This document shows, in pieces, positions 39,667 to 48,588 of a stretch of DNA of 64,000 nucleotides (its first letter is position 1; each line of letters opens with the position of its first letter). This DNA comes from Mobilicoccus caccae (GTDB lineage: Bacteria; Actinomycetota; Actinomycetes; Actinomycetales; Dermatophilaceae): contig NZ_BSUO01000001.1 of the NCBI RefSeq assembly GCF_030161635.1, positions 186,001 to 250,000 on the forward strand, in the 5' to 3' direction. The notes under the pieces were generated by a model, which saw only the letters and a list, made by a program, of their open reading frames with translations, had not been told where the DNA came from and did not search any database. The position numbers were made by a program, and so were the translations under genes.

Positions 39667-41187
39667 TCAGCGGTCCCACAGGGCGTGGAAGTGGTGGATC
39701 GGGCCGTGACCGCCGCCGACCTGCAGGGTGTCGGCCGCGGCGATCGCCCCGGTCAACCAGGCCTTAGCGTCGCGGGCCGTCTCGACCCAGTCGGTGCGCT
39801 GGGGACGCAGAGCGGCCAGCGCCGACGAGAGGCTGCAGCCCGTGCCGTGGGTGTTCCTCGTCTCGATGAACGGCGCCGTGAGCACGTGCTCCTGGCCGTC
39901 GAGGATGAGGACGTCGGTGGCGAGTCGCCCCTCGTGGGTGTCGTCCGGCGCTCCGCTCACGCGCTCGGTCCGCGTCGCCCCGGCATCGAGGTGTCCTCCC
40001 TTGACGTAGACACCCCGGGCGCCGGCGGCGACGAGGCGGCGTGCCTGGTCGCGCAGGTCGTCCAGGGTGCGGGCCTCGGGCAAGTCGAGGAGGACCGCCG
40101 CCTCCGGCAGGTTGGGGGTGATGACGTCGGCGAGCGGCATGAGGGCGCGGACGGCGCCGGTGGCGTCCGCGTCGAGCAGCCGGTCGCCGCTGGTCGCGAC
40201 CATGACGGGGTCGAGGACCACGGGCAGGTCCGCGAAGGGACCGGCGAGGTACTCCCCGACGGTGTCCGCGAGGGCGGCCGAGGCCAGCATCCCGATCTTG
40301 ACGGCGTCGACCCGCACGTCGGAGACGATGTCGTCGAGCTGCGCCCGGACGAAGTCGAGTGGGACGGGGTGGACGTCGCTCACGCCGCGGGTGTTCTGGG
40401 CGGTCAGCGCCGTGAGCACGCACATGCCGTAGGCGCCGTTCGCGCTGAACGCCTTGAGGTCGGCCTGGATGCCGGCGCCGCCGCTGGGGTCGCTGCCGGC
40501 GATGGACAGGACGTTGGCGATCCGCGGAGCCCTGGCCCACGCCTCGGTGAGCTCGCGGGTGGCCGCCTCGGGGTCGTCGGTGCCGCAGATCGCGCTGATC
40601 ACCGCCATGCCGTCGACGCCGCTCGCCTTGAGGGCGGCCGCATCGCGCGAGGTCACGCCACCGATCGCGCACGTCGGCCACGGGCTGCGCCGGGCCAGGC
40701 GCGCGAGCCGGGCCATGCCGAGCGGGTCGGCGTGACCCGGCTTGCTCGCGGTGGCCCGCATCGGCCCGAGGCCGAGATAGTCGATCGTCCCCTCGGGCAA
40801 CGCCAGGGTCGCGTCGAGTTCGGCCTCGTTCGTCACCGACCAGCCGATGACGGCGTCGGGGCCCAACACCGCGCGGGCCTGCGCCGGTGGCATGTCGGAC
40901 TGCCCGACGTGGACGCCGTCGGCGCCGATCTCATCGACGAGGTGCACCCGGTCGTCGACGATCAGGGGGACACCCGAGCCGGTCAGCACGTCGGCGAGTT
41001 CGAGTCCGAGGCGGACGAACTCCTCGTCGGAGGCGTGAGGGTCGCGCAGCTGCACGAGGGTCGCGCCCCCGGCGAGCGCCCGGCGCACGGTCTCGACCAC
41101 CCCGCCCGGCCCGCCGCACTGCTCGGTGTCGGTCACGAGGTAGACGGCGAGGTCCTCCGGGCGCATCCGTGCCTGGGCGGTGCTCAT
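39667..41187 (-). CDS. thiED: ThiE-ThiD fusion: thiamin-phosphate synthase and HMP-P kinase
   Basis: A bifunctional enzyme of 506 residues. Residues about 8-220 are ThiE (VYLVTDTEQCGG, TLVQLRDPHASDEEF, PLIVDDRVHLVDEIGADG, VHVGQSDMP, IGGVTSRDA), joining HMP-PP and thiazole phosphate. From about residue 230 follows ThiD (VLSIAGSDPSGGAGIQADLK, PVVLDPVMVATSGD, ITPNLPEAAVL, RNTHGTGCSLSSALA), phosphorylating HMP and HMP-P. The frame is uninterrupted. The start overlaps the thiM stop (ATGA). With ThiM and TenA it forms a complete salvage module in the cytoplasm. Confidence 0.95.
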   Translation of the reverse strand: MSTAQARMRPEDLAVYLVTDTEQCGGPGGVVETVRRALAGGATLVQLRDPHASDEEFVRLGLELADVLTGSGVPLIVDDRVHLVDEIGADGVHVGQSDMPPAQARAVLGPDAVIGWSVTNEAELDATLALPEGTIDYLGLGPMRATASKPGHADPLGMARLARLARRSPWPTCAIGGVTSRDAAALKASGVDGMAVISAICGTDDPEAATRELTEAWARAPRIANVLSIAGSDPSGGAGIQADLKAFSANGAYGMCVLTALTAQNTRGVSDVHPVPLDFVRAQLDDIVSDVRVDAVKIGMLASAALADTVGEYLAGPFADLPVVLDPVMVATSGDRLLDADATGAVRALMPLADVITPNLPEAAVLLDLPEARTLDDLRDQARRLVAAGARGVYVKGGHLDAGATRTERVSGAPDDTHEGRLATDVLILDGQEHVLTAPFIETRNTHGTGCSLSSALAALRPQRTDWVETARDAKAWLTGAIAAADTLQVGGGHGPIHHFHALWDR

Positions 41188-42011
41188 GCGGTCCCCCCGT
41201 CGATGCGGAGTCGGCTCTCGAGGCCCTCGGGCGTGATGAGCGCGAGCTGGTCGAGCAGCGCGACGGCGAAGGATCCGGGGCCCCGGGACTCGGTGGCAGC
41301 GGCCTCGGCTGCGATCGTCAGCAGTGCCGTCGCGGTGGTGGCGGCCAGCACCCGGTCGTCGGTGACCGCGGCGACTCCGGCCATGAGGGCTCCGAGCGAG
41401 CAGCCGACGCCGGTGACCCGGGTGAGCAGCACGTGCCCGTTGTGCACCCTGACCAGGCGCGTCCCGTCGGTGATGTGGTCGACCTCGCCGCTGACCGCGA
41501 CCACCGTGCCGTGTTCGCACGCCAGGGCGTGCGCCGCGTCCAGCGCGGTCTCGGCGGTGTCCGTGGAGTCGACTCCGCGCCCGCCCGCGCCGCCGGCGAG
41601 GCCGAGGATCTCGGAGGCGTTGCCGCGCACGATCGCGGGTGGCTCGTGCAGGGACAGCAGCCGCCGACCGACCTCCGTGCGCCACGACAACCCGCCGGCG
41701 GCGACGGGGTCGAGCACCCATGGGGTCCCGGCCGCCGACGCGCCGCGGACAGCCTCCTCCATGGCGGCGATCGTCTCCACCTGCGGTGTTCCGAGGTTGA
41801 CCAGCACGCCTCCGGCGACGGCGGCGAACTCCGCCGCCTCGTGGGGGTTGTCCACCATCGCGGGAGCCGCCCCCGCGGCGAGCAGCACGTTGGCGGTCCA
41901 GTTGGTCACCACGGTGTTGGTCAGCGACTGCACGAGCGGTCCGGTGTCCCGGAAGGTCTGCAGGGTCTCGGCGCAGGCGGCCGGGGTGATCTCAGGGTGC
42001 GGTGGCGTCAT
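41184..42011 (-). CDS. thiM: Hydroxyethylthiazole kinase ThiM
   Basis: Phosphorylates the thiazole moiety salvaged from thiamin. 275 residues with QSLTNTVVTNWTANVLLAAG, AMVDNPHEAAEFAAVAGGVL, LVNLGTPQ, WVLDPVAAGG, IVRGNASEI and the C-terminal anion hole VTGVGCSLGALMA. First gene of thiM-thiED-tenA; start ATG at 42009-42011 lies 8 bases behind the GAAGGGA that is both part of the TPP aptamer and the Shine-Dalgarno sequence. Assignment is firm. Confidence 0.95.
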   Translation of the reverse strand: MTPPHPEITPAACAETLQTFRDTGPLVQSLTNTVVTNWTANVLLAAGAAPAMVDNPHEAAEFAAVAGGVLVNLGTPQVETIAAMEEAVRGASAAGTPWVLDPVAAGGLSWRTEVGRRLLSLHEPPAIVRGNASEILGLAGGAGGRGVDSTDTAETALDAAHALACEHGTVVAVSGEVDHITDGTRLVRVHNGHVLLTRVTGVGCSLGALMAGVAAVTDDRVLAATTATALLTIAAEAAATESRGPGSFAVALLDQLALITPEGLESRLRIDGGTA

Positions 42012-42090
42012 CGACGACGTCCCTTCGCTAGTCCGAACTAGAGGCAGGTTCGACGGGTGTGATCTCAGCGCTCGCGCGCACCCCGCGTCG
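42012..42090 (-). promoter_or_regulatory. TPP riboswitch (THI element) controlling thiM
   Basis: On the minus strand the conserved blocks appear in order: CGGGGTGC, GCTGAGATCACACCC, GAACCTG, CTAGTTCGGACTAG and GCGAAGGGA. CGACG at the 5' end pairs with CGTCG directly before the ATG to form P1. Because GAAGGGA is also the ribosome site, TPP binding should block translation initiation. Confidence 0.92.
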
Positions 42091-42141
42091 TCCGGCCACT
42101 CTAACCACCACGCGTGAGCGTCCGCAGGCGGGCAGCGCGAA

Positions 42142-42173
42142 GGGCGGGCACCGAAGCGAATCGGTGCCCGCCC
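42142..42173 (-). terminator. Hairpin terminator of the M28 aminopeptidase gene
   Basis: GGGCGGGCACCGA (42142-42154) and TCGGTGCCCGCCC (42161-42173) form a perfect 13-bp stem with a 6-base loop, 34 bases after the M28 stop. Confidence 0.85.
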
Positions 42174-42207
42174 TCCAGGCGAAGCGGTAGGTCGGAGGAC
42201 CGGTGGA

Positions 42208-43674
42208 TCAGCCTCGGCCGAGGCTCTTGGTGCTCTCGGCCAGGGTCAGCACCGCGTGGGCGATGGCCTTGACGTTGATGCCGAGCGCGGCCTTGTTGAT
42301 GTTGGTGAGGTCGTCCTTGGGTGTGTGGTAGTTCGGGTCGTACTGCACGCCCTCGGTGCCACCGAACAGCTCGACCTCACGCGCGGTCTTCGAGCCGTCG
42401 GCGCCGGTGAACAGGCCGCCCGCGGCGACACCGTTCTCGATGAACGCCTGGTAGTCCGAGCGTCCGGAGAACTCCGTGTCGACCCACGGCTGACCGATCT
42501 TGTCGAAGTAGTCGGTGAACACCGACTCGGTCGCGGCCGAACCCGCAGGCACCGCCACCGGGGCCTTGTACGTCGACTCGTTCGCGTCGTACACGCCGAT
42601 GATGTGGTTGGGGGAGCCCACCATGTCGAAGTTGAGGTAGGTGGCGATCTTGCCGAGCTTCTGCGGGTTGTTCGCCTTGAGGTCGTTCACGTAGTGGGTC
42701 GAACCCAGCAGACCGATCTCCTCGGCGCCCCACCAGGCGAAACGCACCTTGTTGGCGGGCTTGCCCTGGATGTTGCGCTGCTGGAACTGGCGGGCCACCT
42801 CGAGGATCGCCGCCGAACCGGAGGCGTTGTCGTTGATGCCGGGGCCGTCGCCGACGCCGTCGAGGTGCGCACCCACCATGACCACGTTGTCGGCGCTGCC
42901 GCCCTTGGTCTCGGCGAGCACGTTGAAGGTCTTGCGGTTCTCGACGGTCTTGTCGAGGACGAACTTCATCGTGACGGGCCCGGCGTTCATGAGGTCGAGC
43001 AGCGACTGACCCTCGGCCTTGGTGACGCCGGTGGTGGGGACGTGGCCGGCGTCGATGCCGCCGAGCGTGCCGTTGAGGGCGCCTTCGGCGTTGTTGTAGA
43101 TGATGACGGCGGCGGCGCCTGCAGCGCCCGCGGCCTTGGACTTCTCGCCGAAGGAGCAGGTGCCGCGGCTGACCAGGGCGATCTTGCCCTTGGCGTCGAT
43201 GCCGTTCCAGGCGGCGGCGTCGCAACCCTGCTCGTTCGCGGGCTTGACCAGCGCGGCGGTGATGCCGGCGGCCGGGGTGCCCGGGCTGTAGGACATCGGG
43301 TTCTGCTCCACCGCGCGCTGCTGCGGGGAGACCACGGCGAGGCCGGCGGCGCGCACCTGCTCGAAGACGAAGTCGAAGTACTGACGCTCGGTCGAGTAAC
43401 CGGCCGCGCGCATCTGGCTCTCGACGTACTTGGCGGCCTCTTCGTACCCGCTGGTGCCGGCGGCGCGGTTGTTGTCGTTGGCCTTGGCGATGGCCTCGAA
43501 CTTGTTGAGGTGGGTCATGACGCCCTCGGTCGTCACGGCCTTGCGCAGCTTCTCGGAGCGCTGCAGGGTCTTGTCCGGCGGGGCGGTGGGAGCGGCGGTG
43601 GCCGTTCCGATGCCACTGGCGAGAAGGCCGGCGACGGCCAGGGCGACGGTCGCGGTGCGACGGGTGTTCCTCAC
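42208..43674 (-). CDS. Secreted M28 zinc aminopeptidase with PA domain
   Basis: Exported leucine-type aminopeptidase of 488 residues, like the Streptomyces griseus enzyme. A Sec signal (VALAVAGLLASGIGTATAAP) is followed by a protease-associated domain (about residues 140-240, with GTCSFGEKSKAAGAAGA). Zinc ligands are visible in GAHLDGVGDGPGINDNASG, the catalytic Glu in WWGAEEIGLLGS, then YLNFDMVGSP and YHTPKDDLTN. The GTG start follows CAGGAG. Its leader contains direct repeats of CCTCACAGGG at 43669 and 43698 and an inverse TGTGAGG at 43719. Together with the M14 enzyme it indicates extracellular peptide use. Confidence 0.93.
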   Translation of the reverse strand: MRNTRRTATVALAVAGLLASGIGTATAAPTAPPDKTLQRSEKLRKAVTTEGVMTHLNKFEAIAKANDNNRAAGTSGYEEAAKYVESQMRAAGYSTERQYFDFVFEQVRAAGLAVVSPQQRAVEQNPMSYSPGTPAAGITAALVKPANEQGCDAAAWNGIDAKGKIALVSRGTCSFGEKSKAAGAAGAAAVIIYNNAEGALNGTLGGIDAGHVPTTGVTKAEGQSLLDLMNAGPVTMKFVLDKTVENRKTFNVLAETKGGSADNVVMVGAHLDGVGDGPGINDNASGSAAILEVARQFQQRNIQGKPANKVRFAWWGAEEIGLLGSTHYVNDLKANNPQKLGKIATYLNFDMVGSPNHIIGVYDANESTYKAPVAVPAGSAATESVFTDYFDKIGQPWVDTEFSGRSDYQAFIENGVAAGGLFTGADGSKTAREVELFGGTEGVQYDPNYHTPKDDLTNINKAALGINVKAIAHAVLTLAESTKSLGRG

Positions 43675-43926
43675 AGGGGTACTCCTGGTGTGGGGAGCCT
43701 CACAGGGATGCGGCTCGGTGTGAGGAGGCTAGGAAAGTCCTGGACGTCGCGCCCCGAGTTCCCGGATGTGGTGCGGCGGGCGGGTGTTCCGGCGGGGCGA
43801 ACGGCTGCTGTGGGCCGGTGAGCGGGCCTGTGTGGGGATGGATGGCGGCACCACGCGGCGAACGGCGGAACTGCGCGAAACGGACGGGCGCCACATCCTC
43901 CGGTTCGAGCGCTCGGGGCGCGGTGC

Positions 43927-44712
<786 letters not shown>

Positions 44713-44724
44713 GCCCCCACCCTA
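44713..44724 (-). promoter_or_regulatory. -10 box TAGGGT giving a leaderless xthA transcript
   Basis: TAGGGT on the minus strand (44724-44719) is separated from the GTG start at 44712 by 6 bases. No Shine-Dalgarno sequence. Confidence 0.5.
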
Positions 44725-44814
44725 TGTGGGCGCGCCGTCGCCCTCAGTCGGGAGGGGCGCGGGCCGATCAGGCAAGAGCGCGATGACGATTCTCCCCGAT
44801 CTCAGGAGCCCCCG

Positions 44815-46449
44815 ATGGTCCGCCGCCCCTTGCCCACAGCCGTGCTCGCGATCGGAGTACTGGCCGCCGGCGCGGTCGGAGGGCCCCTCGCCGCGGGCCC
44901 GGCCGCCGCCGCCTCCACCGCCGCGGCTCCCGCTGCCGCCCCCTCGACGGCGGCGCGGATCGCCCAGTGGAACGACATGCGCTGCGGGTTCGCCTCGGCG
45001 CAGGAGGTCCGCGACGACCGCCCGACGACGGTCAGGCTCGCCCCGGCGACGTTGACGATCGGCTCCATCCCGGCGAACCAGTGGCGCAAACCCGCCTCCG
45101 CCGACCCGACCTGGCAGCTCAACCTGTACAGCTTCGTCTGGCTCCGGCCGGTCGCCAAGCGGGCGTTCGACGACGGTCAGACCAAGGCGTTGGCGCGCAT
45201 GGTCGCGCAGGTCGACGCCTTCTACGTGCAGAACCCCGACACCGGCAAGTCGGTGCGCGGCTGGGACGAGGGGTCCTCGTTGCGGCGGCTGGAGAACCTC
45301 AACTGCCTCTACTCCCTGACCTACGATCCTCGGCTGGCCAAGCGGATGGGGCAGGAGGTGGCCCTGCAGTTCGGGCCGCGCTACTACGGCCCCCCGCGAC
45401 ACCCCGTCCACAACCACGGGTTGATGGCCAACCTGCAGGTCAAGCGTGCTGGGCAGCTCCTCGGCCGCAAGGACTGGGTCGAGCGCGCGAAGACCCGCAT
45501 CCGCTCCGAGGCCGACCTCGCGTTCTCCGCCCAGGGCACGTCGATGGAGCAGTCCGCGGCCTACCACATCGTCAACCGCAACATGTGGCTCACGGCGGCG
45601 TACCGCCTGGCCGAGATCGACGAGAAGGACCCGATCGCCCGTCAGATCCGGGCCCAGATGGACAAGGCGACCGTCGTGGGTCGGTGGCTGACCGAACCCG
45701 ACGGGGACCTCGTGCAGATCGGCGACTCCCGTCGGACCGCCGGGCTCGAGCCGGAGGGGACCGAGCGGGCCACCGCGTTCCGTGACGACGAGGCCGGGCT
45801 GCTCGTGGGTCGCTGGTCGTGGACCGACCCGCAGACCTCCTACTACACGCTGCGCTACGGACCTCCGCGGTGGGCGCACGGACACCACGACAAGGCGGCG
45901 GTGACCTGGTCGACCGCGGGCACGCGGGTGCTCGTCGGGCCGGGCTACTACTCCTACGACTGGTCGAACCCCTACGCGGTGCGGGCCCGCACCCTGCAGG
46001 CGCACAACGCCGCCTGGGCGGCCGGCCGCAAGTTCAACGGCCGGGCGAACGCGACCCTGCGCACGGCGGGCAGCAGCCGCGACATCCACCGATTCACCAT
46101 GCGGGACAAGGTGTACGGCGTCGCCCACACCCGTCATGTCCAGATCGCCGGGCCCGCGAAGCGACTGATCGTCAAGGACACCTACCCGGGCAAGACTGTC
46201 GTGCGCCAGTCCTGGCACCTCGACACGAAGTGGCAGTTGTTCAATCAGCGCGGCAAGACGCTGAACTTCGTCCACCCCGACGGAAAGCGGCTCGCGCTCA
46301 CGACGTCCGGCGGGTTCGTCTCGAGCAGCCGGGGCAAGACGCGTCCGGTTGCGGGGTGGAACCACCCGACCACCGGGTCGCGGATCGCCAACTGGGAGAT
46401 CGTCACCGGCGGCACGGGCACCGTCACCACGACGTTCCAGGTGCGCTGA
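44815..46449 (+). CDS. Secreted heparinase II/III-like polysaccharide lyase
   Basis: Exported protein of 544 residues. A Sec signal (VLAIGVLAAGAVGGPLAAGP) is followed by an alpha-helical toroid region (WQLNLYSFVWLRPVAKRAF; PVHNHGLMANLQVKRAG with the Asn-His motif; STSMEQSAAYHIVNRNMW-like block) and a C-terminal beta-sandwich starting with the family motif WAHGHHDKAAVTW. This is the layout of heparinase II/III and alginate-type lyases, which cleave uronic-acid polysaccharides by beta-elimination. CAGGAG precedes the ATG. It is the only visible enzyme here that could supply uronates to the UxaC/TRAP locus; the substrate is not determinable from sequence. Confidence 0.8.
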   Translation: MVRRPLPTAVLAIGVLAAGAVGGPLAAGPAAAASTAAAPAAAPSTAARIAQWNDMRCGFASAQEVRDDRPTTVRLAPATLTIGSIPANQWRKPASADPTWQLNLYSFVWLRPVAKRAFDDGQTKALARMVAQVDAFYVQNPDTGKSVRGWDEGSSLRRLENLNCLYSLTYDPRLAKRMGQEVALQFGPRYYGPPRHPVHNHGLMANLQVKRAGQLLGRKDWVERAKTRIRSEADLAFSAQGTSMEQSAAYHIVNRNMWLTAAYRLAEIDEKDPIARQIRAQMDKATVVGRWLTEPDGDLVQIGDSRRTAGLEPEGTERATAFRDDEAGLLVGRWSWTDPQTSYYTLRYGPPRWAHGHHDKAAVTWSTAGTRVLVGPGYYSYDWSNPYAVRARTLQAHNAAWAAGRKFNGRANATLRTAGSSRDIHRFTMRDKVYGVAHTRHVQIAGPAKRLIVKDTYPGKTVVRQSWHLDTKWQLFNQRGKTLNFVHPDGKRLALTTSGGFVSSSRGKTRPVAGWNHPTTGSRIANWEIVTGGTGTVTTTFQVR

Positions 46450-46452
46450 GGC

Positions 46453-47337
46453 TCACTCCTTGGCGTGCACCAGGGCCGTGAGGAGTCGGCAGGTGGGGGT
46501 CGGGACGCCGAGGAGCTCACCGCGGCGGACGATCTCGCCGGTGAGGTGGTCGATCTCGGTGAGGCGGCCGCGCGCCAGGTCCTGCGCGGTGGACGACATC
46601 TGGGTGGGCATCGTCCGAGCCAGGCGGACGGTGTCGTCCACCAGTGTGTCGGGGAGGTCGATCCCCTCGGCGCGCCCGACGGCGAGGCACTCACCGGCGA
46701 TGTCGTCGACGACCTGCGGCATGCCCGCCATCGACCAGACCTCGCCGTAGGTGTGTCCGGTGATCGCCGACAGCGGGTTCCACACGCAGTTGGCGATGAG
46801 CTTGCCCCACAGGGCGACCCGGACGTCGGGGACGCCGCGCACCGCGAACCCGCTGCCGTCGAAGAGCTGCGCGAGTCGGTCGTGATCGGCGCCGGAGTCC
46901 ACGACGAGTTCGCCGGCGCCGTGGTGGCGGACGTGGCCGGGGCCGACGATCCCGACCGCGACGTAGACCACCGAGGCGATGACACGCGCCCGGGGGAGGG
47001 CGTCGGCGAGGACCTCGGCGTTGCCGATCCCGTTCTGCACGCTGACCACGAGCGTGTCGCCGCGCAGGTGGGGCTCGAGGTCGGCGGCGGCCTCGCCCGT
47101 CCCCGTCGACTTGACGCAGCACAGCACGACGTCGGCGTCGGCCACCGCCGCAGGATCGGTGCTCGCCGCGAGGCGGACCGTCTCCTGCTCCTCACCGCGG
47201 GAGATGCGCAGGCCCTCGGCGTTCACCGCGTCGACGTGCGCTTCGCGTCCGATGAGGACGACCTCGCGCCCGGCTGCGGCGAGCAGGCCTCCGATGTAGC
47301 TCCCGACCGCCCCGGCGCCCATGATCGCGACCTTCAT
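46453..47337 (-). CDS. panE: Ketopantoate reductase PanE-like
   Basis: NADPH-dependent 2-oxoacid reductase of 294 residues. N-terminal Rossmann motif KVAIMGAGAVGSYIGGLLA, VLCCVKSTGTGEAA, VSVQNGIGNAEVLA, the active-site lysine block VALWGKLIANCVWNPLSAI and the C-terminal domain ending with E(I)DHLTGEIVRRGELLGVPTP are typical. The start has GGAGGT 5 bases upstream. It should make pantoate for coenzyme A, though PanE paralogues with other 2-oxo acids are frequent. Single gene, convergent with the lyase gene 3 bases away. Confidence 0.85.
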   Translation of the reverse strand: MKVAIMGAGAVGSYIGGLLAAAGREVVLIGREAHVDAVNAEGLRISRGEEQETVRLAASTDPAAVADADVVLCCVKSTGTGEAAADLEPHLRGDTLVVSVQNGIGNAEVLADALPRARVIASVVYVAVGIVGPGHVRHHGAGELVVDSGADHDRLAQLFDGSGFAVRGVPDVRVALWGKLIANCVWNPLSAITGHTYGEVWSMAGMPQVVDDIAGECLAVGRAEGIDLPDTLVDDTVRLARTMPTQMSSTAQDLARGRLTEIDHLTGEIVRRGELLGVPTPTCRLLTALVHAKE

Positions 47338-47453
47338 GCCTACCTCCGACCGTTGGAATGACGCCTCGACGGTCCCACACGGACTCCTGATCCGCGGGTT
47401 CGGGCACCCGGAATCGCGATTCGGGCCGGCAGAGATGCGGGGTCTCCGGGATC

Positions 47454-47549
47454 GAAGAACGACACGGACTACATCGACAGCGGCTTCGGCGCAGCCCACC
47501 TGCGCAAATGCCTCGTGGGCCCTCGCCGATGTTGTCCGTGTTGTTCTTC
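47454..47549. repeat. R2 inverted-repeat element, copy 2
   Basis: 96 bases bounded by 24-nt inverted repeats; the first 16 bases of the left arm (GAAGAACGACACGGAC) and the last 16 of the right arm (GTCCGTGTTGTTCTTC) are identical to copy 1 at 22655-22760. Interior sequence differs. Confidence 0.8.
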
Positions 47550-47599
47550 ATCACCCGAGCCGGCAGGTCTGCAACGCCGGAACACGTGCCTGTGGACGG

Positions 47600-47715
47600 G
47601 TCCTCAGCGGCGCCGTGAGCAGCCCGCGAGTTCGGCCAGGATGTCGCTGAACTCCGGTGTCCACGGCATGAAGTGGTCCGAGTCGAGGGTGGGCGCACCA
47701 CTGCTTCTCACGCGC
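47600..47715 (-). pseudogene. C-terminal remnant resembling an alpha/beta hydrolase
   Basis: The minus strand reads GAPTLDSDHFMPWTPEFSDI followed by LAELAG and a stop. Codons have the strong G/C third-position bias of real genes, and a conserved-type His with a PW and hydrophobic tail is how alpha/beta hydrolases end. Upstream the frame runs into R1 copy 6 with no start of a full gene. I read it as the last 30 residues of a lost gene; the evidence is short and could be chance. Confidence 0.3.
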
Positions 47716-47748
47716 CGAAACCGCCGGCTATAGACGGCGGTCTGGGCG
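47713..47748. repeat. R1 palindromic repeat, copy 6
   Basis: Arms CGCCGAAACCGCCG and CGGCGGTCTGGGCG (G-U pairs in RNA) around GCTATAGA. 80 bases before the SDR start. Confidence 0.85.
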
Positions 47749-47827
47749 ACAGTCATGTGTCACCGCGAGCCGCCGGCCGTCTTCGGCGGCTTGGGCGTGG
47801 ACGGTGGCGTCCGGTTACCGTTCGGTC

Positions 47828-48579
47828 ATGACGACTGCACTCATCACCGGTGCCACCTCCGGTATCGGAGCCGCGTTCGCCGATCGACTCGCCCGCGACG
47901 GGCACGACCTCGTGCTCGTGGCCCGCTCGGCCGAAACGCTGGAGCAGAAGGCCGCCGCGTTGCGCGTCGAGCACGGGATCGCCGTCGAGGTGCTCCCCGC
48001 CGATCTGTCCGACCGGGACGCCGTCGAGCGGGTGGCCGAACGCCTGCGCGACGAGGGCGACCCCGTCGACTTCCTCCTCAACAACGCCGGGTTCGGTACG
48101 AGCAAGGCGTTTCTCGAGAGCGAGATCGCCGAGGAGGAGCACGCGATGGCCGTGATGATGCAGGCCGTCATGGTGCTCTCGCACGCCGCCGGTCGGGCGA
48201 TGGGTGCCCGTGGCCGGGGGCCATCGTCAACGTCGGTTCCGTGGCGTCGTTCATGTTCTCCGGCACGTACTCCGCGGCCAAGACGTGGGTCACGACGTTC
48301 ACCGAAGGCCTCGCCACCGAACTCGCACCGCGCGGCGTCGTCGTCACCGCCTTGTGCCCGGGCCTCACCCACACCGACTTCCACCGCCGCGCCGGCATCG
48401 AGTTCATGGATCAGGCGGCGCTCTGGCTCGACGTGGACGACGTCGTCGACGCCTGCCTCGCGGACGTCCGCCGCGGCAAGGTGCTCAGCGTTCCCGGCCT
48501 CCAGTACAAGGCGTTCACCACGATGTTGGAGGTCGTGCCCCGCCCACTCAACCGGATCATCAGCCGCGCCCTGCGCTGA
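47828..48579 (+). CDS. Short-chain dehydrogenase/reductase (one frameshift)
   Basis: NAD(P)-dependent SDR of about 250 residues. TALITGATSGIGAAFADRLA is the cofactor glycine motif, LLNNAGFGTSK the NNAG motif; after a missing G in a GGGGG run (48216-48220) the frame continues with AIVNVGSVASFMFSGTYSAAKTW containing the catalytic Ser-Tyr-x3-Lys, then LCPGLTHTDF. Similar proteins are annotated only as general SDRs. No operon partner; substrate unknown. Confidence 0.85.
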
Positions 48580-48588
48580 TCCGTCGAC

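Larger units (their letters stand above)
47338..47827. other. panE-SDR intergenic region, 490 bases
   Basis: Holds R2 copy 2 (47454-47549), a short remnant of what looks like an alpha/beta hydrolase gene (47624-47728, minus) and R1 copy 6 (47713-47748). No intact gene is seen. The combination suggests a decayed gene whose remains are bordered by repeats. Confidence 0.6.
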
